DNA of 64,000 nucleotides from Ambrosia x helenae (taxonomy: Eukaryota > Streptophyta > Magnoliopsida > Asterales > Asteraceae), in the NCBI GenBank assembly GCA_030844895.1, contig CM061233.1, forward strand, positions 48,451,937-48,515,936, read 5' to 3'. This document shows positions 47,864-58,640 of this stretch, one piece after another. The notes under the pieces are model-generated. The model searched no databases and was not told the DNA's origin. It worked only from the letters and a program-made list of their open reading frames with translations. The stretch's first letter is position 1. The number at the start of each line of letters is the position of its first letter. Both the position numbers and the translations under genes were made by a program.

Positions 47864-48806
47864 CGACTCGACTCACTTTACCATATAACTACTTTCCCAT
47901 TAAGTAGTCATACTAGGATCTTGTCAGTCGAGATTTCATTTTTCCCGTAATCGACTCGACTCACCTTTCCATATATTTATTTTCCCATTAAATAAATATA
48001 CTATGATCTTGTCGATTCGATATTACATTTTTCAACCATCAACTCGACTCACCTTACCGTATAATTATTTTTCCATTAAATAATTATACTAGGATCTTGT
48101 CGATTTGACATTTCGTTTTACAACCATCGACTCGACTCACTTTACCGTACAATTATTTTCCCATTAAATAATTGTACTAGGGTCTTGTCGATTCGACACT
48201 ACATCTTACAACCATCGACTCGACTCACTTTACCGTATAATTATTTTCCCACTAAATAATTATACTAGGGTCTTATCGATTCGACATTACATTTTACGAC
48301 CATCGACTCGACTCACTTTACCGTATAATTATTTTCCCATTAAATAATTATACTATGATCTTGCCGATCGATATTTCGTTTTCAACACCCGACTCGGCTC
48401 ACTTTACCATATATTTATTTTCCCATTAAATAAATATACTAGGATCTTGCCGATCGATATTTCGTTTTCAACACCCGACTCGGCTCACTTTACCATATAT
48501 TTATTTTCCCATTAAATAAATATACTAGGATCTTGCCGATCGATATTTCGTTTTCAACACCCGACTCGGCTCACTTTACCATATATTTATTTTCCCATTA
48601 AATAATATACTAGGATCTTGCCGATCGATATTTCGTTTTCAACACCCGACTCGGCTCACTTTACCATATATTTATTTTCCCATTAAATAAATATACTAGG
48701 ATCTTGCCGATCGATATTTCGTTTTCAACACCCGACTCGGCTCACTTTACCATATATTTATTTTCCCATTAAATAAATATACTAGGATCTTGCCGATTCG
48801 ACATTG
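47864..48806 (+). repeat. Tandem array of eleven 85-88 bp units, each with a hairpin
   Basis: Units start 'cgactcg' or 'caactcg' at 47864, 47952, 48040, 48128, 48216, 48304, 48390, 48476, 48562, 48647 and 48733. Each holds an inverted pair around the loop 'tcccatt', for example ATAATTATTT with AAATAATTAT. The first six units are spaced 88, 88, 88, 88, 88 and 86 to the next; the later ones 85-86 with 'ttgccgatcgatatttcg'. The later units are nearly identical, so the right side expanded most recently. Confidence 0.95.
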
Positions 48807-49971
48807 TTGATTTAGACGGGGCTATCATGCCTTCTAGATAAGACGATCAAGCCTATTAACTCAGCAAGGACGATTCTGCCCTCCAATAGGGGAAGGAACG
48901 CCTGACCCTCGAAGACAACTTGGGCATGTGTTAGATCAAGAATGACTTACTCACAGTAATAATACAGCAGCACACGGGCCACTAGTCTCAATACTGATCC
49001 ACACAGGGTCCCGTGCTCAAAACGCACTGGTTTTTGCAGGGACGCACCCTCGGTCTTCACTGGTTTCCAAGTTTAGCATTCCACGCATCGTACCAAGCAT
49101 TCATCTCTTCGGTAGGCAGTGCATCCTCGTATGTCCGCTCCATCGAAGAACTTTGTGCGGAGGCATTAAACTCCTATACAAGGAAGTTTTCGTCTCCTGT
49201 CCCTTAAAGGTAACGTCGAATAAAGCTCATTAGGTTAGCTAGGATCGAAATCAAGGGGCATCGACAAAACCTCCCTTTTAAACTCGTTGGCCAACCAAAA
49301 GCTAAGACTGAACCTAAAGAACAAGAATAGACAAGTCAAGGAGTGATCACCAACCCCAGCCCTAGCGCCCACCAAGGTTACCGTGCACCACAAGTTATTA
49401 TTACGTGTGCACCCGCAATGATAATCGGTGTTGCCAGGTAATTTTGGTGCCCGCTAGTTCCGAGCTTCCTGATCCAAAAACAAAGATTTCACACAATAAA
49501 GGACCTAGACTAGCTTCGCCTTCACAACATCAGCAACACGACAACGTCCACTAGCACGATAAAGGTTAGCCCTTCCGATCATCCCGTCCGCAGGTAAGCG
49601 GGTGAGTTCGTCGTAGACCACCGCTTCCGCCCCGCTTGTTGATATCGGTAATCGATGCAAAAGTGCGGACTAAAGTGAAGTGCGATACGACATCCCTATA
49701 GGCAAGCTATCTGTACTACTTATATGCGTTAACTAGCACTAGTTAGAAAATTGGATCTTTACACAATATAAACATTCATATCCATATTTTCTAACATTTT
49801 ATATATTGACACACATGGCTAGTCGGTCGGAATTTCCCCTTGTACAATCCATGTACAATTTTCTTTCTTTTCTAAAAATATTTCGTTGTGTTTTATTTTT
49901 GAAAACTTTCTTTTCGAGCCAAAACCGGCTATAGTCTAGATTTTTCAAAATCCTAGTTCGCTATAACCTTG
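48807..49971 (-). other. LARD2 internal region between array and primer site
   Basis: No coding frame above 64 codons. By position this is the 5' leader of LARD2 (minus strand), where packaging and dimerisation signals of retroelements usually lie. No specific motif is identified. Confidence 0.5.
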
Positions 49972-49983
49972 GCTCTGATACCA
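49972..49983 (-). promoter_or_regulatory. LARD2 primer binding site (initiator tRNA-Met type)
   Basis: 'gctctgatacca', the complement of TGGTATCAGAGC, 4 bases from the right LTR. Same primer type as LARD1. Confidence 0.9.
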
Positions 49984-49987
49984 CTTC

Positions 49988-52900
49988 TGTCACACCACGC
50001 CAATGGCGGAAACACGTGGCGCGACGCTCGAAAGCATATCAAAGTCAAGATTAACACAAACTATATTTAATTAGAAAAGATCATTATATTAAGATGTCGG
50101 GAAGGAGTACCTGGTTTCAAACATTACTTAAAACCACCAACATTAAGTTTTAAAGTGGGGTGTTTCCGTTTATGTCCCAACCCGATGGTAACAATAGATG
50201 AAACCCCCAACCAGTGTCCGACATCCCAAATTCCACCGTACTAGCCGCATACCTGTTCAGCACTTAGTTACCTGAAAGATATGTTTAAAAAGACGTCAAT
50301 ATATAAAATATTGGTGAGTTCACAGGTTTTAGTTTCGTAATAACAACATTAATACATCCTGTGCAAATCCAGCACATTTTTACATCCTGTGCAAATCCAG
50401 CACATTTTGTGGCCTTTGTATGGAGTAGCTAGCTCCTACAAACTATGATGATAAGCAATCCCCTGAGTCCCATAACCAAACCAAGACTAATAAATATGCC
50501 CCGCTCCAAGTCGTTTCTCGGAACCCAACGACTTAAGTTCAGAATATGTGCACCTCTTGTCTTTACCGGGTTGACGCTATCAACCAGAGGTGGGCCTCGT
50601 CAGGCACCAATAGTACTATCCAAATATTCCTTTGGTTTCATTTACCTGAATTAATGGTTATAGTAGCGAGGACCCAACCCCGAGTGGCGACCAAAAACTC
50701 AAGTACTCATCATGCCACTTATCACATTTTAACCTTTGAAAACATTTCAACATGTGATAACTTTTGACAAACATATCTTTCCCCCAGTTAAAACAGTAAA
50801 ATGGGGCCGTGAAACTCACCTTAATTTCCATGCTTAGCTAGCAAATAAAACCCAAAGCTTTGACCGACTTCCTCGTGCCCTATTTACCAATAAAGGACAC
50901 CTTAAAGTCTATCATATATAAACCTAGCTTATCTTCCGGTTAAAAGATGGTTTATTCAACTATCTTGACCCGTGGGTACTAACCGAGTCTTTAAGTGTTT
51001 TAACTCGACGAACCGATCGTGATTTATCATAATTCATGTGTTCACATACGATATAGTACCCAACTTGCGCACCTGTTACTATTTGTGTGAACACCAGGTT
51101 GGACTACTACTACGAAACGCATAACTCATCCCGAGTAATAGCTTGTCTCGTAAATCGGATAATATGATTGTCTTGTATAATTATTTTCGGAAAATATACC
51201 TTGCGGAAATATAATATAGTTATTAAAATCCGTTTAATAACATTTGTTATTTCTTTTCCAACTCCGAATATCTTACAGATCTCAAAACTTTGCTTTTTGT
51301 AAAGACTTCCAAATAAAATCGCACGCATTATACATCTTGAATCCGAACGACAAATATATTGTAGTCATCGAATAACCTTTAAAAAAAAACTCGTCATACT
51401 TGACGCTTGGTAACCATAAAGACTATATATTTGTTTGAGAGGTTGCCCGGAATAGACTATTATTGTTACAAATAATCTTTGTCAAAAACGTCGTGATTTT
51501 GCATAAAACTACATTTATCAAACACTTGGGAAGTTATTTATAAGAACGCATAACAATATCACATTTGTCGTGCTTCGGATTTTATAAAAATTTTGGCAGA
51601 GTTTCCTCTGTTTTTGTACAAACCAGACAACACAAGTCGTCTACAATTTCCCAAAATCGACACCAAAACAAGACAATCAATCCATTAATACAATTTCCGA
51701 TTTCAACTAGACGTTTATACGTTTCGACAACCATATAATTTATACTATTTATATAAACATACACAATTTAGGTCCGATAATTAACCCTGTCACGCTAATA
51801 TACGAAACCAAACATCCAACTTATACTTTCTGTTTATTATTTTCGGTCCGTTCGCGAGTTAAACTCCGGTTTTATTTGTGTTTATAATTTATAATATGCA
51901 ATGCAAAGTAAACACAAATAATTATACCAAAACGTGCGCGCGCGACTTGATGCGTCTAGAACGACGTGTTCGACCGGGTCGACATGTTTGACCGAGTTGA
52001 CTCGGTCTGACCCGTTGACCAGCTGACCGAGCTTGCCCGCGTGTTGACCAGACTCATGTTTTGACTAGATCTGACCCGTAACTGAGATCCCGAGCCGAAC
52101 CCGACTCGCAAAACGAACCCGAACTGCGACCAAAACCGGGTCAGATCTGACCCTGGAACCAAACCCGCTGGATCAACCACCCCGACTCGAAACCACCTTC
52201 AAACCACCATCTGCAGCCGCCATCACCTCGGCTAAGACCCACCAAACTGGCCCAAGCCACTTTCTGCTGAAGCATCCACCACCACCCGAACCACTTGACC
52301 CAACCATCTCCACGTGAATAACCTTTGACCAGGCCACCATAACCACCACCATCGGGCCACCGCAGCCACCATACGAACCCACCAAGCCTGCAACAACCAC
52401 CGCCTACAACCCCTAAACACGAACAACCACCACCGATTAACCACTCCAAACCCATCGATCTAACAAGATCGGCCCATCATCTGCCTTGTACCACCACATA
52501 CGGCCCTCACCATCTACTCCATGCCCATTTTCGGGCTTAAAACCACCACGCCGCCGCCACCGAGGGATGTGGTGGTCGGCCGGCTGCTGTCACAGAAGGA
52601 GGAGAGGGAGATCGGGCAGAGATGGGAGGAGATCGAAGAGAGAGAGTAGAGAGAGAGAGTTTTAGAGAGAGAGTAGAGAGAGAGAGAGGGGTATGCGGCT
52701 GCTGAAATGAGGTGGAAGAGGAAGAAGAAGACCTTTTATAGTTAGGGTTTGGGGTAGGTGACTTGTACCGCGAATCGAACCCGTATAGACGTTTTTCGCT
52801 TCGATTTATTATTAGGCTCGAAGATAAGTTATAAAAATCATTCGGTTTTGTTCGAAATTAAAAACACAACTAAACCGAGCAATTTAGTTATTATTCTCGT

Positions 52901-53414
52901 AACTCGACGCGTGAAAACGGAACACGCGTTAAAATCGCGTTAATCGACTCGGTTGTGTTATCCTTCATTTAAATGATCCGATAACTTTCGAAATTCAATA
53001 AGAAACATTATTTATAAAAAATAATTATTCCGAAAGTTTAATAACGGTTAAAACCACGCGTTTTGACGTTCGAATCCCACGTCAGTTCCTTTCCGCGTTC
53101 TCCAAGACGCTGCGTTTTTGGCCGTTTACCGCGACGATTTCTCATTCGATCGCATCGATAGTAAATACATGTCGTATTTACATTTATTAGCCTTATGTTA
53201 GTCCACTTTGACAAATTTTCACTGATGTCAGTTCGTTACGTTAATTACGCGAAGTCTTTCTTTAAAGGCATCAAGACTTCAACGAACTTTCAAAAGGACA
53301 TCGTAGGACTCATATTAGCTCAACTAACCATAATTAACCTTAAACCATGTTAATTATTTCTAAAACATGATTAGAATCACGTTAATCGTTGTACGAAATT
53401 TGCCGGTTGTCACA
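49988..53414 (-). repeat. LARD2 5' LTR (right copy)
   Basis: 3427 bp, with scattered differences from the left copy. It keeps a minus-strand TATA-like 'ctataaaagg' (plus 52732-52741), followed by a CT-rich leader ('cttcttcttcctcttcc'). Confidence 0.93.
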
Positions 53415-55281
53415 CTTGGCCTGGTCGACGTATTGGGCCATGACGGGATCTTTGGCGTCGTAAACGCCGTTCATGTGGCCTGCTATGAGCATGGAGTCTA
53501 CATGAGCGTTGAGGTGCCTTGCGCCCATTTTGTGTGCCAGGCGCTGGCCTGCCAAGAATGCTTCGTATTCAGCCTCGTTGTTTGTGCTTGGGAACTCGAG
53601 GCGCACGGCGTATGTGAATTCCGTTTTGTCGGGGCTGACGAGGCGGAGTCCGGCGCCCGAGCCTTGGTCATTGGAAGCTCCGTCGGTGTATAATGACCAA
53701 GTTACTCGGTCGTCTGGAATGGGCTTGGGGTCTTGTTCGTCTTTGCAGTCTTGGATTTTGTCAATCGGGATTTCGGCGATGAAGTCCGCCAGGACCTGCC
53801 CTTTTATCGCGGGTCTTGGTTTGTAGACAATGGTATGTGCGCCCAACTCAATTGCCCATTTGGCCAAGCGGCCAAAGAGTTTTGGTTTGGATAGTACTGT
53901 GTTTATCCTGTAGTCTGTAAGGACGTTGATTGGATGTCCTTGGAAGTATCTTCGCAGGCGTCTTGACGCGTGGACTAATGCCAGGACGAGTTTTTCCATT
54001 GTTGAATATCTGGTTTTCTGCGTCTGCTAGAGTGCGGCTGATATAGTAGATCGGTGTTTGTACTTTGTTGCGTTCTACTAATAGGACGGCGCCTATTGCC
54101 GTTTCTGACGCGGATAGATATAATGTAAGGGCTCCTTTGGAAGGGTGCTGTTAAAGTTGGCAAGTAGGTTAAACATTGCTTCATTTCACGGAAGGCCACC
54201 TCCACTTCTGGTGTCCAGCGGAACTGTGTTTTTTTGAGTACATTCCGTAAAGTATGAACAAAAGGAAAAGACTTAGAGGCGTAGTTTGACAGGAAGCGGT
54301 TGAGAGCAACCAGACGTCCCATTAGTGTCTGTACGTCTTTTATCGAGTTTGGTGACGGCATGCGCTGGATTGCTTGGACTTTTTCCGAGTTTGGTTTGAA
54401 GCCGCCATTGGTGACAATGACGCCTAAGAATTTCCCTTCTTCTGCTCCGAAGGAGCATTTGCCCGGATTTAGTTTCATTTGGATGCTGCGCAACTGTTCG
54501 AAAGGTTCGCTGGATGTCCATAAGCATTGTATCCTCCTGGGTGCTTTTGATGACTAGGTCGTCCACGTAGACTTCAAGGTTGACGCCTATCTGGTTGATG
54601 AACGCCTGGTCCATGAGGCGTTGGTAGGTTGCGCCGGCGTTTTTTGAGTCCGAAGGGCATTTTGGTGTAGCAGTACACCCCTCGATCTGTTCTGAATGCC
54701 GTTCGATCCTCATCTTCGTAAGCCATTTGAATTTGATGATATCCTCGATATGCGTCGAGGAAGCACTTGTATTTGAATGGCGCGAGTGAGTCAACCTTCA
54801 AATCGATCTCCGGGAGAGGGTAGTGATCTTTGGGGCGTGCTTTGTTTAGGTCCTCGTAGTCGACGCACATGCGCCAGGACCCATTCTTTTTTAGTACCAT
54901 TACTGGGTTGGCCACCCAGGTTTGGTGATTGCATTTTCTGATAATGCCCGCATCTAGCAGATCGTCGACTTGTTCATTCATGGCTTTGACTCTATAGGGG
55001 CCGAGTGGCCGCTTTTTCTGGGCCACTGGGCGCGCGTCTTTGTATGTGTTGAGGCGGTGCTCGGCGATGTGTCTTGGGACGCCGATCATGTCTGATGATT
55101 GCCATGCGAAGATGTCTTTGTTCGCCACCAGTAGCTGTTTTAGGTGTGTTTTTACTTGGGGGGATAAGGTCCGGCCCAAAGTAATGGTTTGTTCAGGGAA
55201 AGCTGGGTTGAGGACCCAGTTTTCGTCAGTTGGTGGGTTTGGTGGAAGCGTTGCTGTGTCGTCTGCCGGGTGGTTTGTCAT
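53415..55281 (-). pseudogene. Tat pol, 5' part: reverse transcriptase and RNase H domains, frameshifted
   Basis: Minus strand. RT begins after MTNHPADD (55281), with MCVDYEDLNKA, FLDAYRGYHQI and FRTDRGVYCYTKMPFGLK. The frame then shifts, and YVDDLVIKS (the catalytic YVDD) lies in another frame (54273-54794); KLNPGKCSFG and FLGVIVTNGG are in a third (53975-54493). A last frame (53382-53999) carries the first RNase H end (YFQGHPINVLTD) and a second, archaeal-type RNase H (WSLYTDGASNDQGSGAG, TNNEAEYEAFLAG), stopping at the LARD2 junction. At least three frame changes make RT inactive. Dual RNase H supports Tat. Confidence 0.9.
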
Positions 55282-55299
55282 GAGGCATTCTTGATTACC

Positions 55300-55800
55300 T
55301 CAGATGTATACGATCCCGGTGGGTGTTGGGAAACCCATGGTTTGGTGAGGAGTTGATGCGGTGGAATTGAAGTTTGCCAAACCCTGTCTTCCTAGCAGTA
55401 TATCATATGAGGAAATGGCTGGGATGACGTGGAAGGTGCATACTTCCGAGCGGCTGTGTATGCCGTCATCAAGCGTGATTGTAAAGTCAAACTTGCCAAT
55501 AGGATGAATTACCTCATTGAAGAAGCCAGCAATAGGCGTATCTGGTTGTAGGCGTGCCTTGTCTTCTTCGTCTAGCTGATCGAAGCACTGTTGGTACATG
55601 ATGTCGAAGCTGCTGCCGCCGTCGCACATCATTTTGTAAGTTCGGTAGTGTCCGAACAGTGCTGTGATGGTGAGGGGGGTCGTTGACTGAGCGCCCCCTG
55701 GGATTACCGGGAGGAGGACTTGGGCCTCCCGCCAGTTTGTGGTTTCAGATGTAGTTGCAATGTTAGGGAAGCTGGTTTTCCGTTTGGTGCTTCGCGTCAT
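55300..55800 (-). CDS. Tat retropepsin-type aspartic protease
   Basis: 166-codon frame on the minus strand from the ATG at 55800. It contains MMCDGGSSFDIMY, the position of the active-site Asp (here D-G-G rather than the common D-T/S-G, a variant I associate with Tat elements). The flap-like and C-terminal part include ISSYDILLGRQGL. Known role: cleaves the Gag-Pol precursor. It shares its frame with the following RT start but is separated from it by a stop at 55300, which may be a decay mutation. Confidence 0.8.
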   Translation of the reverse strand: MTRSTKRKTSFPNIATTSETTNWREAQVLLPVIPGGAQSTTPLTITALFGHYRTYKMMCDGGSSFDIMYQQCFDQLDEEDKARLQPDTPIAGFFNEVIHPIGKFDFTITLDDGIHSRSEVCTFHVIPAISSYDILLGRQGLANFNSTASTPHQTMGFPTPTGIVYI

Positions 55801-55861
55801 GTTGCACTGTCTGTTGTGGGTACCGCGGATGTGATGTGTTCTGATGTCTTTGATAGCTTTT

Positions 55862-57373
55862 TCAGGTTCGTCTTGCCGGCGGGCCCCTGCGCGGACATTT
55901 TTTTACTAAGTTGGCGAGTTTCCCGGAGCGTAGGGCCGCTTTGATTTCCATTTTGAGGCTGTAACAGTTATCGGTGTCGTGGCCCACGTCTTTGTGGAAA
56001 TCGCAAAACCTGGTGGTGTCAACATTTTTTCGTTTTGCCCCCATGGGTTTAGGGATTTTAAAAGTTACCTCTCCGGTGGAGAGGACTTGTGATAAGACTT
56101 GGGATGGCGTTTTGGTGAGGGGTGTCCAATCTTGGTTTCGGCGGCCGCTGTTGCGTTGGTCGCGGCTTTGTTTATTGCCGATGATGTTTCTGGCGTCGCC
56201 AGAAGTTGAGTATCGTCCTTCATCGGTGGAACCAGAGATGTGGTTCCAGACGGATGCTCGGTTGTTGCCGCGGCTGCGGTTGTTGCTGGAACTCCCTCTC
56301 TGGTTTTGGCGCATCGTTTTCTGGTTGCCCGCGTAGAGTTTTGAGATGCGGACAACTTCTTCCCAAGCGTCTGGGACGCCGTCTTTCCCTTGCAGGGTGT
56401 GTTGTAGGCCGTCATCGTTGACGTTGGATAGAAAGGAGGTTCGGGTTGCCTCGTCGCCAGTTCCCAACTGGAGGGCCTCCTTATTGAACTGTACGATGAA
56501 GTCTTCGAGAGGTTCGGTGTCTCTGCGCTTGCAAAGGGAGATTTGGCTTTTGTCGCGCTTGTGGCGGCGCTGTTGGCTGAAATGGAGAGAAAACTTTTCG
56601 ATCAGCTGTTCGTAGCTGTCGATGCTTCCGGTGGGGAGGTGATCAAACCAGACCCTGGCGGCTCCGGTGAGTGTCTGGGCGAACATGTGGCACCAAACAG
56701 GTAGGGTCCAACCGATGACGGCCCCGGCTTGGTTGAATATGCCGAGGTGGTCATCTGGGTCGGATAGTCCGTCGTAGATTTTGACGTTGGCTGGTAGACG
56801 TTGTCTTGGTGGGATCGGTGCCTGAGAAATGCGCCGAGTAAATTTAGACTTATCCGCGAAGGCGGTTGGTCTATATGGGAGTGACAGGTTGGTGGTGGCG
56901 TCGTCGTTGTAGCGGTTTAATCGTTCACGCCTGTAATATGGGCTATGACGATAGTCCCGGGAGGCATCGTCCTCCCACGAGCTTTCGTCGTAGTCTTCGG
57001 CGTCAAACCGGTTGTGCTCTGCACGGGCCTGGTCCTCAGGGGTTTGCCCTGGACCTTCCCCGTGACGGGCGGGCGCCGGTGATTTTGCGGGCTGTCTTGA
57101 GGAGGAGCCCATGAGTGCTTTGCCGGTGCGTCGGCGTCGTTCGAGTTGTGCGTCGAGGATTTGTCTCTGGCGTTCGTACCAGTCATTGTTTAGTGCCTCG
57201 ATTTCCTCCTCAGTTGGAGGAGTTGGGTCTGTGAGCTGGGCCTCCAGATTTCTGGGGATTATAAGGGGTTGTTGTTGGTTGTTATGGTCCCCTGATGTTG
57301 GGCGGGATGGGGTGGCGTCAGTGATGTCTTCGACGACCCCGGACGGAGTGTACACTGGTGGAGGTGAGGTCAT
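55862..57373 (-). CDS. Tat Gag polyprotein (503 aa)
   Basis: Intact frame on the minus strand from the ATG at 57373, 69 bp from the 5' LTR. The central capsid-like region includes IYDGLSDPDDHLGIFNQAG, WCHMFAQTLTGAARVWFDHL and FSLHFSQQRRHKRDKSQISL, the conserved plant Gypsy Gag core. Near the C-terminus is CDFHKDVGHDTDNCYSLK, a CX2H-type variant of the nucleocapsid finger typical of Tat, then a basic tail. Known role: forms the virus-like particle that packages element RNA. It ends at 55862 in a frame different from the protease, so either a frameshift strategy or decay separates them. Confidence 0.9.
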   Translation of the reverse strand: MTSPPPVYTPSGVVEDITDATPSRPTSGDHNNQQQPLIIPRNLEAQLTDPTPPTEEEIEALNNDWYERQRQILDAQLERRRRTGKALMGSSSRQPAKSPAPARHGEGPGQTPEDQARAEHNRFDAEDYDESSWEDDASRDYRHSPYYRRERLNRYNDDATTNLSLPYRPTAFADKSKFTRRISQAPIPPRQRLPANVKIYDGLSDPDDHLGIFNQAGAVIGWTLPVWCHMFAQTLTGAARVWFDHLPTGSIDSYEQLIEKFSLHFSQQRRHKRDKSQISLCKRRDTEPLEDFIVQFNKEALQLGTGDEATRTSFLSNVNDDGLQHTLQGKDGVPDAWEEVVRISKLYAGNQKTMRQNQRGSSSNNRSRGNNRASVWNHISGSTDEGRYSTSGDARNIIGNKQSRDQRNSGRRNQDWTPLTKTPSQVLSQVLSTGEVTFKIPKPMGAKRKNVDTTRFCDFHKDVGHDTDNCYSLKMEIKAALRSGKLANLVKKCPRRGPPARRT

Positions 57374-57425
57374 TGTTATGATTTTGGCTGTAAAAGTTTA
57401 TTGGGTTAGAGCAGTTGTGGTAAGG

Positions 57426-57440
57426 CCACGGATGGCGCCA
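57426..57440 (-). promoter_or_regulatory. Tat primer binding site
   Basis: On the minus strand 'tggcgccatccgtgg' starts one base after the LTR end. TGGCGCC-type primer sites are usual in Tat elements, pairing with a tRNA other than initiator Met. This fixes orientation and 5' LTR identity. Confidence 0.75.
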
Positions 57441-57441
57441 A

Positions 57442-58441
57442 TGAAGAAACACGTATTTAAGGATAGTTCAAAGAAGAACAATCCGTATGGTGGTTCTACT
57501 ATATTTTATAAAGAGAGTGTGATTATAAAATACGTGTGGGTCTGTAGGCAAGACCAAGGATTTACGAGACTACCAATCAGAAGAGCCGAGCCTCTAATCG
57601 TTAGTATAATAAACGAGGGGGGTGAAGAAGGTACGAGAGTTCGTATTCTTCTTGAGTGAAAGTGCATTGGATATTCGATGCCAATAAAAGGAGAAGAGAG
57701 TCCTCCTTTTATAGTACCGAGATGCCCCACTTTCTCAGCCCATCCTCTACCTTTGACGGGGCCCGGCCCAGGTAGAGGAGTCTCCATAATCCGGCCCAAG
57801 CCTTTAGGCCCATTTGGTGCAAGTGGGTTTTAGTAAAGTGAGAGCAAGTGGAATGCTAGGGGAGATGTTACCGTCCTGACGCGTGTACACGTGGCGCCCA
57901 GTAAGTGGACGCTGATGGGCGGTCGACACGTGGTGCTCGCCCATTGGTGGATCCAGGCGGTAGACAATTTATACTTTCCAGGATTTCAAGACGGACAGAG
58001 AAAGTCTGCTTTGTCAGGAAGATATCTTGGTTGAGAGGCTGCCACGTCATCGCCTTTTCTGCTCGTCAGACTGGGGAAAGTCTTTGATTGGAGAGGAACT
58101 CTGACGGGCTGCCTGTCATGTCAGAGATATTTGTTTGGGGCAGGGGTGAGTTCCAAAGCTGCCCCAAAAGGTATCTTCCACTTGTAGTGACGCTTGTCAA
58201 GGAAGCCTTGAGGTATACTTGGCCCGCCCTTGTAAAAGGGGCGGGTGTTCATGCGCCTGGCGTCGAGTGTACCGCTGACGTAAAACGGGCGGGTGGACGC
58301 CAGGTGTTCCGCTGACGTAAAACGGGCGGATGGGCGCGAAACGATCCGCTGACGTAGAACGGGCGGGTAAGCGTCTGGCGAAGCCTGTTCTAAGTGGGCG
58401 ATGGTATGATATTTGTAATGTTTTAATACCATATCCCTTCA
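57442..58441 (-). repeat. Tat element 5' LTR (right, 1000 bp)
   Basis: TG...CA ends. TATA box 'actataaaagg' on the minus strand near 57706-57716. Lacks the 88-bp block present in the other LTR near 33612-33700. Confidence 0.93.
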
Positions 58442-58446
58442 ACGGT

Positions 58447-58640
58447 ACTTATTTCAAATTCGTATAATATTTAATAAAATTATAAAGTACTTCAAGAAAT
58501 ATTTGATAAATTAAAGTAACATACGAAAGGAACACTAAGTATTAATAAACATAAAAGTTGAAAACTAAAAGCTCAAGCATGACCTACTTGAATCAAGAGA
58601 TCAATTTAGTCATACGCCTTTCAAATTTGCATGATCTTAT
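58447..58640 (-). repeat. Helitron-like repeat copy A, inner part
   Basis: Aligns with 60455-60715: 'acttatttcaaattcgta', 'aaagtaacatacga', 'aaaagctcaag', 'gagatcaatttagtcat'. Split from its outer 57 bp by the Tat insertion. Confidence 0.6.

Larger units (their letters stand above)
39797..53414 (-). mobile_element. LARD2: large non-autonomous LTR retrotransposon inside Tat pol
   Basis: LTRs of equal length, 3427 bp (39797-43223 and 49988-53414), start TGTCACACC and end GGTTGTCACA. The target duplication is cttgg (39792-39796 and 53415-53419). The internal region of 6764 bp has no gag or pol. The primer site near the right LTR puts it on the minus strand. The LTRs differ by at least a dozen substitutions and small indels, so it is older than LARD1. 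LARD1 and LARD2 LTRs share 'cctctgtttttgta' (18620, 41416) and a 'gtttattcaactatcttgac'-like block at matching positions, so they are related families. Removing LARD2 with one cttgg restores an uninterrupted Tat frame across the site. Confidence 0.93.
32747..58441 (-). mobile_element. Tat-type Ty3/Gypsy LTR retrotransposon, disrupted by LARD2
   Basis: LTRs at 32747-33834 and 57442-58441 start TGAAG and end CTTCA; the 5-bp duplication acggt lies at 32742-32746 and 58442-58446. The primer site and all pol genes read on the minus strand, so the right LTR is the 5' LTR. Gene order: gag, protease, RT, RNase H plus a second RNase H, integrase, then an antisense gene before the 3' LTR. Dual RNase H and an extra antisense ORF are marks of the Tat lineage. 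About 12.1 kb without LARD2. RT frameshifts and the LARD2 insertion make it defective. The LTRs differ at many bases and by an 88-bp block, so it is older than LARD1. Confidence 0.93.

Noticed and set aside
47864..48806. CRISPR-like regular repeat array
   Set aside because: Units are directly adjacent with no unique spacers, the setting is a plant retrotransposon, and there are no cas genes.
53367..53826. Plus-strand frames of 105 and 108 codons
   Set aside because: Antisense shadows of the Tat RNase H region.
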